Shown here: in pieces, positions 58,194 to 64,000 of the stretch | Layout of the letters: every line of letters begins with the position of its first letter | Numbering within the stretch: position 1 is the first letter of the stretch | From: JAAXHB01 sp965214945 | GTDB lineage: Bacteria; Actinomycetota; Acidimicrobiia; Acidimicrobiales; Aldehydirespiratoraceae | Direction: 5' to 3' | Assembly: GCA_965214945.1 (NCBI GenBank) | Contig: OZ244029.1 | Coordinates: 1,550,001-1,614,000, forward strand | Length of the DNA: 64,000 nt | Position numbers and translations under genes: made by a program | The notes under the pieces: generated by a model | What the model was told of the DNA's origin: nothing | Seen by the model: the letters and a program-made list of their open reading frames with translations, nothing else | Database searches by the model: none

Positions 58194-59833
58194 GCGTCGA
58201 AGTCGAGGAGTCGGCGAACTCGAAGGCCAGCAAGCCGCCGGAGCGAGCGGTGCCGTCGGTAGGCGACAAGCGGCGCGGCGTGCCACCGCAAGCTTTGAGC
58301 GTGTTGGTAGGCGTTGGCTTGATCGTGCTGTGGGAGCTGGCCGCCCGCACGGTGTATGCCGGCTCGTACCGGCTGTCGCCTCCGACCGCCGTCGTGGCGG
58401 AGTTCTTCGATGAGAGCGGCCTCTACCTGAGAAACGTGTGGCACTCCACGAAGAGTGCCGCGTGGGGTTATCTATGGGGGAACACGGCCGCCATCATCCT
58501 GGCGGTCATCGCATCGCTCGTTCCTGCGCTGCGGCGCAGCATCGGAGCGATCTGCCTCACTATCTTCTGCCTCCCGTTCATCGCGCTGGCGCCCATCCTT
58601 CGGGTGATCACAGGCCCGGGCACCGGCACGCCCATCGCGCTTTCGGCGCTGGCGGTGTTGTACACCACATACGTGGCAGCCCTGCTCGGCTTCGACACAG
58701 CACCGGGCAGCGCACTGGACGTGGTCCGCTCCTTCGGCAGAGGCCGCCTCATGGCGTTCCGCAAAGTGAGGCTGCCGGCCTCGGTTCCAGCCGTGTTCGC
58801 GGGCCTGCAGATCGCGGCACCGGCCGCGCTCCTTGGAGCAGTCGTTGGCGAGTTCACCGGCGCGCACAAGGGCCTGGGTATCCTCACGGTAAGGGCCGTG
58901 GGCGCTCTGCAGACCGACAGGATCTGGGTGATCGCGGTGCTGTCCACGCTGGTTGCCTCCGGCGGCTACATGCTTGTGGGCGCGCTCGGGCGCTTGCTGT
59001 GCCCCTGGGCGCCGGCGCTAGACGTGGCCGCGGCGCCGGCGGCCCGTCAGGAGCCCGGCCTGCTCAACCGGATCGGCGCGCTGGTGCTGCCGGTGGCGGC
59101 GGTGTTCGCGTTCTGGATCGCGTTCCTGTGGGCGTTCCAGCTCGACTCCTACTTCGCCAAGACGCCGTTGGATGTGTGGGCGGAGCTGTTCACGAACTCG
59201 GACGCGCCCGAGACGCGCTCCTACGTCTTCGGGGCTTTGGGAACCACCCTTTGGACGACCGCGCTGGGCTTCGCTGTGGGGCTTACCAGCGCGGTGACAG
59301 CCGCGGCGCTGTTCATCTTGCTTCCGACGCTGGAGCGCTCCTTGATGCCGATCGCCGTGGCGCTGCGCTCAATCCCCATCATCGTCACCACTCCGGTGAT
59401 CATCGTGTTAGTCGGACGCGGTCTGCTGACCACCACGGCGGTCGTAGCGGTGATGTCGTTCTTCCCCACGCTAGTCAACTGCTACGCGGCGATGCGCCGC
59501 ACCCCGACAGGGGTGCTCGACGTGCTTCGCTCTTACAACGCCGGGGCTGTGGCATGCGTGCGCAACGCCTACCTTCCCGCCGCGCTGCCTGCTCTGATGG
59601 CATCAGCCCGCATCGCGGTGCCGACGTCGCTGCTGGGTGCCACCATCGCGGAGTGGCTAGCCACCGGCGACGGGATGGGTGCCATCATGATCATCGCCTA
59701 TACCCAGGCAAACTACAACGTGCTGTGGGTGTCGGTGACCGTGCTGACCTTGGTGGCCGTGTTCGGCTACTGGCTCGTGGCCGCTCTGGAGAACCGAACC
59801 CTCGAGCGGGTGGCTCCCACAATGTCGCGATGA
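58190..59833 (+). CDS. ABC transporter permease with two fused permease domains
   Basis: A 547-residue membrane protein that carries two SsuC/BPD-type permease halves: the first about residues 40-280 (RKVRLPASVPAVFAGLQIAAPAALLGAVVGEFTG as the EAA-like loop in outline) and the second about 290-545 (NAYLPAALPALMASARIAVPTSLLGATIAEW). Normally the subunit is a single-domain homodimer; here both halves are in one chain. The TTG start overlaps the ATPase stop (TTGA); the stop overlaps the Rieske beta ATG. Confidence 0.92.
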   Translation: MSVEVEESANSKASKPPERAVPSVGDKRRGVPPQALSVLVGVGLIVLWELAARTVYAGSYRLSPPTAVVAEFFDESGLYLRNVWHSTKSAAWGYLWGNTAAIILAVIASLVPALRRSIGAICLTIFCLPFIALAPILRVITGPGTGTPIALSALAVLYTTYVAALLGFDTAPGSALDVVRSFGRGRLMAFRKVRLPASVPAVFAGLQIAAPAALLGAVVGEFTGAHKGLGILTVRAVGALQTDRIWVIAVLSTLVASGGYMLVGALGRLLCPWAPALDVAAAPAARQEPGLLNRIGALVLPVAAVFAFWIAFLWAFQLDSYFAKTPLDVWAELFTNSDAPETRSYVFGALGTTLWTTALGFAVGLTSAVTAAALFILLPTLERSLMPIAVALRSIPIIVTTPVIIVLVGRGLLTTTAVVAVMSFFPTLVNCYAAMRRTPTGVLDVLRSYNAGAVACVRNAYLPAALPALMASARIAVPTSLLGATIAEWLATGDGMGAIMIIAYTQANYNVLWVSVTVLTLVAVFGYWLVAALENRTLERVAPTMSR

Positions 59834-60375
59834 CCGCGGAGTCCGACCCCGTCCGCTGCCGTTACGACGAACTCGCCGATCTGCTCAGCGGGATGGCGGG
59901 CCGACCTCCGGCCGACCCGGTGCTTGTCTCGGAGGTGGCGCCGCGACTCGCGCACGAGGCGCGCCTGCTGGATGCCGGGTGTTTTGAGCAGTGGGCCGAA
60001 CTCTGGTGTGACGACGCAGTGCTATGGGTGCCTGTGGATGGCTCAGCGCATCCGGCCACCGATCAGTCGCTTTTTTTGGACGACCGCCGCCGATTGCTCG
60101 AACGGGTCAGGTGGCGTCAGGACCCGTCAGCGTGGGGGCAGAATCCCCCGTCACGCACCGTTCGGGCGATTGCCGCCGTCGAGGCGTGGCCGCACGGCGA
60201 GGCCGTCGCCGCGCGCTCGGTCATAGTCATCGACGAGCACCGCCAACAGCGCCATCAGCAGCTCGCCGGCTTCCAGATCCATGAGATGGTAGGCGACGAC
60301 CTCCGTCTGCGAAGCAAGATCCTGGTGTTTCCCAGCCTTGAGTTGGGAGTGCGCAATCCGAGCTTCATCCTGTGA
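59830..60375 (+). CDS. ring-hydroxylating dioxygenase beta subunit
   Basis: A 181-residue small subunit of a Rieske-type oxygenase: HEARLLDAGCFEQWAELWCDDAVLWVPVDGS and ERVRWRQDPSAWGQNPPSRTVR are typical of the NTF2-like beta subunit. ATG 59830 overlaps the permease stop (ATGA). A longer open frame from 58438 in this phase is a shadow except for this C-terminal part. It precedes the alpha subunit by 29 bases. Confidence 0.88.
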   Translation: MTAESDPVRCRYDELADLLSGMAGRPPADPVLVSEVAPRLAHEARLLDAGCFEQWAELWCDDAVLWVPVDGSAHPATDQSLFLDDRRRLLERVRWRQDPSAWGQNPPSRTVRAIAAVEAWPHGEAVAARSVIVIDEHRQQRHQQLAGFQIHEMVGDDLRLRSKILVFPSLELGVRNPSFIL

Positions 60376-60404
60376 GACGACTGTGACCACACCATGAGCG
60401 TGTC

Positions 60405-61676
60405 ATGAGCCCCTCCGTAGACCTGTCGCCGCAGACCCTTCGCAGTCTGGTGCGGACCGACCGCGTCCACCGGCGCATCTACACCGACCCGGCAATCTTC
60501 GAGCTGGAGATGACCAGAGTTTTCGCCGCTTCGTGGTGTTACGTCGGCCACGAGAGCGAGATCCCCGAACCGGGCGACTACAAGACGTGCACCGTCGGCC
60601 GAAGGCCGGTGCTGGTCACCAGAGGTGCGGATGGCGAAGTGAACGCGCTGCTCAACCGGTGCACGCACCGCGGCACCATGCTCTGTACCGACGAGCGCGG
60701 CTGCGCCCGTCGCTTCAGATGTCCGTACCACGGCTGGACGTTTGCCAGTGACGGACGGCTAATGGCTGTGCCGTTCCCAGAAGACCACCCAGTGAGAGAC
60801 CGCTCTCGGCTCTCCCTGGGGCGTTTGGCCGCTCAGTCGTACCGCGGCTTCATCTTCGCCACGCTACACCCCGACCCGGCGCCTCTCGACGCTTGGCTCG
60901 GTCCGGCGCGCCAGCCCCTGAACGTGATAATCAACCGTCATCCCGGCGGCGATCTCGCAGTACTGCCGACAGCGCAGCGGCTCGAGTTCGCGGGCAACTG
61001 GAAGCTGTCCTGGGACAACGCCTCCGACGGCCTTCACGCCACCTTCGCGCACCGCTCCTACAACGTTCTAGGCCGCACGGCAGACACCGACACGGTGCTG
61101 GCCCGCGATCCTGGTGGCACTGACATGTTCGCCCAAGCCTTGGGGAACGGCCACATGCTCGTCGACCAACGTCCGGGCATCCCGCAGGGGCCGTGGGCGA
61201 CGATGCGCCCAACACCATTCTCGGAGCACTATGAGGCCGCCATTATCGCAGCAGGTGCTGCAGACCAGCTCGACCTGGCCACCGGAAGCATGGTCAACCT
61301 GTCGCTATTCCCAAATCTGATCTTCGTGGGGAACCAGCTTTTGGTGGTGGAGCCGATCTCTGTGGACCGGACGAGGCTGTGGCTTTGGCTGTGCTCCGCG
61401 CCGGGCGCGCCCGCGGAGATCGATCTGCTCAGACTGCGGGCGGACGAGGATTTCGTAAGCTTTGGCACTCCCGATGACCTCGACATGTTCGAACGGGTGC
61501 AGCGCGGGCTGTCTATACCGGAGATGGAGTGGATCGACGTGAGCCGCGGCCTGGGGTCCGACGGCTCCGACAACCGCGGCGCCCGAAGCCCAATCACGTC
61601 CGAAGGCCCGCAACGCGGGTATCTGGCCCACTACGCCGAGCTGCTATCGACGGAGGTGCAAACCTGTGCCCGATGA
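60405..61676 (+). CDS. Rieske [2Fe-2S] aromatic-ring-hydroxylating dioxygenase alpha subunit
   Basis: A 423-residue oxygenase. Rieske cluster ligands are C86-x-H88 (NRCTHRGTM) and C106-x2-H109 (RCPYHGWTF). The mononuclear iron site is in NWKLSWDNASDGLHATFAH: Asp209, His212, His217 in the D-x2-H-x4-H layout. It activates O2 for hydroxylation of an aromatic or other ring substrate; electron-donor components are not in the window. Together with the importer it looks like an uptake-and-oxidation operon. Confidence 0.93.
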   Translation: MSPSVDLSPQTLRSLVRTDRVHRRIYTDPAIFELEMTRVFAASWCYVGHESEIPEPGDYKTCTVGRRPVLVTRGADGEVNALLNRCTHRGTMLCTDERGCARRFRCPYHGWTFASDGRLMAVPFPEDHPVRDRSRLSLGRLAAQSYRGFIFATLHPDPAPLDAWLGPARQPLNVIINRHPGGDLAVLPTAQRLEFAGNWKLSWDNASDGLHATFAHRSYNVLGRTADTDTVLARDPGGTDMFAQALGNGHMLVDQRPGIPQGPWATMRPTPFSEHYEAAIIAAGAADQLDLATGSMVNLSLFPNLIFVGNQLLVVEPISVDRTRLWLWLCSAPGAPAEIDLLRLRADEDFVSFGTPDDLDMFERVQRGLSIPEMEWIDVSRGLGSDGSDNRGARSPITSEGPQRGYLAHYAELLSTEVQTCAR

Positions 61677-62496
61677 CTTGGACCTGAAAGATGAGTTCGA
61701 ACGCGAGGGCGCGGTGGTTGTTCCGCAGCTTCTCAACCAAGCCTGGATCGACCGCCTGCTTGACGCGGTGGAAGCCTGTCGAGCCGCTCCCAGCCAGTTC
61801 CACGCGGTTCTGTCGAAGCCCGGGGAGCCGCACCTTGAGAGCGACCTGTTCCGCTGGCTCGACAACCCGGTCTTCGAAGCGCTGGCCCGGTCGTCACCGC
61901 TCACTGAGCTGGCTTCGAAGCTCATCGGCAGCCGCGAGGTGGTGTTCATCGAAGACCAGTGGTTCCACTCCGATCCCGGTGCCGTGAGCGCCAGCCCCTG
62001 GCACCAGGACCACCCCTACTACAACGTCGACCGCCCGTTCATCACGATCTGGGCCACGCTTGACGATGTGGACGCCGAGGCCTCGCTGCGGGTGGTGCCC
62101 CGCTCGCATTCCACCGGAGCGATCTACTCGCCGGTGGAGTTCTCAGCCACGTCGACCACCATCGGGGGACGCTCACCGCTGCCGCCCGTGCCGGACATCG
62201 ACGCCGATCTGGGCCGACACCGGGTGCGAAGCTGGAATCTATGCGCCGGCGACGCCGTGGCATTCGACTCGCGGATGCTGCACTCCACAGGCGTGAAACC
62301 CAGCGGCGGCCGCCTGTTCCGCCGCATATCCACCCGCTGGATCCATCCCGAGGCCACCTACTCCGATCTCGGCGAGCAGGCGGCCACCTTCTGGCGGATT
62401 CTTCCGCACGGGCTCGTCAGCGGTGACCGCCTGGCAAGCGAGATGTTCCCGCTGGTCGGCCTCAGCGCTAAGCGGCGCGCCAACTCGGGGCTCTGA
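61666..62496 (+). CDS. phytanoyl-CoA dioxygenase (PhyH) family protein
   Basis: A 276-residue Fe(II)/2-oxoglutarate dioxygenase. The iron-binding HQDHPYYNV (His113-x-Asp115) and a distal His in the MLHSTGVKPSGGRLF block are present, the latter with the Arg that binds 2-oxoglutarate. GTG start overlaps the Rieske alpha gene by 11 bases, so they are co-translated. Family members hydroxylate phytanoyl-CoA, phosphonates and other small molecules. Last gene of the importer/oxygenase operon. Confidence 0.88.
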   Translation: MPDDLDLKDEFEREGAVVVPQLLNQAWIDRLLDAVEACRAAPSQFHAVLSKPGEPHLESDLFRWLDNPVFEALARSSPLTELASKLIGSREVVFIEDQWFHSDPGAVSASPWHQDHPYYNVDRPFITIWATLDDVDAEASLRVVPRSHSTGAIYSPVEFSATSTTIGGRSPLPPVPDIDADLGRHRVRSWNLCAGDAVAFDSRMLHSTGVKPSGGRLFRRISTRWIHPEATYSDLGEQAATFWRILPHGLVSGDRLASEMFPLVGLSAKRRANSGL

Positions 62497-62526
62497 GAAG
62501 GGGCCCAATTGAGAGTACCCTCATGA

Positions 62527-62541
62527 AGATCGACACGATCT
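62527..62541. promoter_or_regulatory. perfect palindrome before the RsbW-like gene
   Basis: AGATCG-ACA-CGATCT is a six-base perfect inverted repeat with a three-base centre in the spacer between the PhyH and RsbW-like genes. It may be an operator or chance; no T-run follows, so it is not a clear terminator. Confidence 0.35.
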
Positions 62542-62603
62542 AGTATGCATGTGGCCTCTGGATTGTCAGTCTCTACCTCGCAGTACACAATAGGGAAGTC
62601 TCG

Positions 62604-63227
62604 GTGCGCCGGACATTAAGCATAACCTTTCATCCCGATATAGATGATCATTCGTCTTGGTTGCCAACGATGACCGACTTCTTGCAGGAGACTGCTAAAA
62701 AGTGGAATTGGGACAGCTACACGCTGACGAGAATCAACCTTGTGCTTGAAGAATTGCTGACGAATACCTTCACTCATGGCAGTGAAGGAGAACATACCGT
62801 ACACGCAGATGTGACGCTCGAGATGAAGCAAAAATCAGCGAGGATTACGATCTCTGATAATGGCCGTCTGTTTAACCCCTTAGAGCAGGCACCTGGTGTG
62901 GACACTACCCTTCCGCTGGAAGCGCGCGCTATGGGCGGTCTCGGACTTGAACTCGTCAGAACTATCGCTGAGGAACTCTCATATGAGTCCTACGACGACA
63001 GAAACAGATTGCATCTGACAGTAGCCACTTCTGATGTCGCTGAATCCGATGGTGTCAGTGAATCAGATTGCACAAACACGCGGGCGCAAAGTCCTACATC
63101 GAAAGCACCACAGAATCCCGCATCGAAAGCACTAGTGATGGTTGACGACGTGACAGTCTGTTTCGGTGACGACAACGCGCCATTAGAGGTTAGCCACACC
63201 TTACGGTCGGTACCGCGACGGCTGTGA
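62604..63227 (+). CDS. RsbW-like ATP-binding anti-sigma/serine kinase protein
   Basis: A 207-residue protein. Residues of about 1-145 are a HATPase_c fold of the anti-sigma RsbW/SpoIIAB type: INLVLEELLTNTFTHGSEG (N box), ARITISDNGRLFNPLE (G1), GGLGLELVRTIAEELSYE (G2). Such proteins bind sigma factors and phosphorylate anti-anti-sigma partners, which PP2C phosphatases reverse. The C-terminal 60 residues are extra and unlike the family (SKAPQNPASKALVMVDDVTV). The gene is visibly A+T-richer and has different codon usage from its neighbours, so horizontal acquisition is likely. No sigma factor is adjacent. Confidence 0.8.
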   Translation: MRRTLSITFHPDIDDHSSWLPTMTDFLQETAKKWNWDSYTLTRINLVLEELLTNTFTHGSEGEHTVHADVTLEMKQKSARITISDNGRLFNPLEQAPGVDTTLPLEARAMGGLGLELVRTIAEELSYESYDDRNRLHLTVATSDVAESDGVSESDCTNTRAQSPTSKAPQNPASKALVMVDDVTVCFGDDNAPLEVSHTLRSVPRRL

Positions 63228-63261
63228 TGGGCGCGAACGGATCTCGGATAAACCGTCGCCG

Positions 63262-64000
63262 ATGAGGTTCCAGCGGCCCACCGTGGCGGAGCTGCTCGCC
63301 GACCGCTACCGGCGACAGCGAACGAATATCTTCATCCGAACCCTCGACGAAGCCCGCGCGGCGGAGGCTGCGGGACTGGACATGCTGGTGATCCCCGACG
63401 AGGACATGGGCTCCGACATCCGCGATGCGGCGCCGTCAGTGTTCGTTACGGTCGCGCTCGCTTACGGTCGCCTGGTCACAGCGGAGGACTACCTGCGGGA
63501 GGCGTTCGCGATGCGAGCGCTCGGCGGCGACGCTGTCTATTGCGCCGCGGGTCTTCCCACCGTGGAGCTACTCGCCGGCGAGGGCATCCCGGTGGTGGGC
63601 CACCTCGGCTTCATCCCCACTCATGCCACGTGGACCGGTGGCCCGCGGGCCATGGGAAACACTGCGAAGAGCGCCCTGGGAATATGGCAGCAGGCAAGAC
63701 GGCTCGCTGACGCGGGCGCGTTCGCAGCGGAGATCGAGCTGGTGCCGGCTGAAGTGGCCGCCGCCATCGCGGAGCGGACTGAGCTGTTCTTGATCTCGAT
63801 GGGGTCAGGTGCCGGATGCGCCGCTCAGTACCTGTTCAGTATCGACATCCTCGGCGCCCATGACGGCCACTACCCTCGTCACTCCAAGACCTACCGCGAC
63901 TTCCATTCCGAGATGGAGCGCCTTCAAGCCGAGCGCGTCGCCGCCTACCGGGAATATCGGTCCGATGTGGAGTCCGGCGCTTATCCTGGTCCTGAGCACG
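63262..64000 (+). CDS. panB: ketopantoate hydroxymethyltransferase-like (PanB), 5' part
   Basis: The frame is open from ATG 63262 to the window edge (246 codons, no stop reached). It shows the (beta/alpha)8 PanB layout: MRFQRPTVAELLADR, LDEARAAEAAGLDMLVIPDEDMG, AMRALGGDAVYCAAGLPTVELLAGEGIPVVGHLGFIPTHATWTGG, and AEIELVPAEVAAAIAERTEL, ISMGSGAGC. PanB makes ketopantoate from 2-oxoisovalerate and methylene-THF for pantothenate/CoA synthesis. Several standard PanB residues differ (VGHLGFIPTHATWTGG versus the usual GHxGLTPQ), so a divergent PanB-like aldolase is possible. Confidence 0.72.
   Translation, partial: MRFQRPTVAELLADRYRRQRTNIFIRTLDEARAAEAAGLDMLVIPDEDMGSDIRDAAPSVFVTVALAYGRLVTAEDYLREAFAMRALGGDAVYCAAGLPTVELLAGEGIPVVGHLGFIPTHATWTGGPRAMGNTAKSALGIWQQARRLADAGAFAAEIELVPAEVAAAIAERTELFLISMGSGAGCAAQYLFSIDILGAHDGHYPRHSKTYRDFHSEMERLQAERVAAYREYRSDVESGAYPGPEH

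Noticed and set aside
58438..60375. Long 645-residue plus-strand frame
   Set aside because: Its first part is an out-of-phase shadow of the permease; only the last 181 residues (from 59830) are a real gene, the Rieske beta subunit.
62487..62508. GGGC...GCCC after the PhyH gene as a terminator
   Set aside because: Only four pairs and no T-run.

Overview
The window is high-GC DNA with densely packed genes and many ATGA/GTGA overlaps. Gene content points to an actinobacterium, most likely in or near the Acidimicrobiia: paired acyl-CoA dehydrogenases, a geranylgeranyl-reductase-type flavoprotein, an SLH-domain surface protease, a mycothiol-nitroreductase-like DsbA protein and an acyclic-terpene (AtuA) cluster. 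A DmdA-like DMSP demethylase and a probable selenocysteine peroxiredoxin suggest a marine or host-associated habitat. This placement is inferred from gene content only.

Layout. 1-4.5 kb: end of a DUF4389 gene, an inositol-monophosphatase family enzyme, a conserved unknown, a Bcp-type peroxiredoxin with in-frame TGA at the peroxidatic position, and two acyl-CoA dehydrogenases. 4.5-9.7 kb: tRNA-Met, tRNA-Asn, then dnaG, glyS, recO and uppS on the minus strand. 9.7-21.3 kb: an accessory island that separates uppS/recO from era. It holds a secreted SLH metalloprotease, a PLD-helicase plus adenine-methylase module whose methylase is frameshifted in a G13 tract and carries a 25-bp inverted repeat, and a three-gene locus with MerR/DUF433 and PIN-like (DUF5615) proteins. 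21.3-25.8 kb: era, a CBS-domain protein, ybeY, phoH and a CFA-synthase family methyltransferase. 25.8-26.3 kb: tRNA-Arg, tRNA-His, tRNA-Lys.

26.4-31.5 kb is a minus-strand acyl-CoA catabolic operon (amidohydrolase, acyl-CoA dehydrogenase, MOSC protein, enoyl-CoA hydratase, SDR). 31.5-34.9 kb holds a small unknown, a uridine-kinase-like protein, ogt, ung and a TauD-type dioxygenase. 35.2-39.9 kb is a signalling operon: response regulator/PP2C phosphatase, binding lipoprotein, membrane histidine kinase. 40-46.2 kb: flavoprotein reductase, PEP carboxylase, DmdA-like enzyme and DsbA-like protein. 46.3-53.7 kb: acyl-CoA carboxylase beta and biotin-carrying alpha subunits, AtuA, a frameshifted TIGR03084 protein and an enoyl-CoA hydratase. 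53.9-62.5 kb: a phosphotransferase, a zinc alcohol dehydrogenase, a NitT/TauT-type ABC importer with two fused permease domains, a Rieske dioxygenase (alpha and beta) and a PhyH dioxygenase, probably one uptake-and-oxidation operon. 62.6-64 kb: an RsbW-like ATPase in A+T-richer DNA and the start of panB.

A recurrent feature is a short tandem copy of the end of a gene, often spanning the stop codon, lying at or just downstream of that stop. No stretch over 300 bases lacks a gene. I saw no CRISPR array, rRNA, transposase or integrase.
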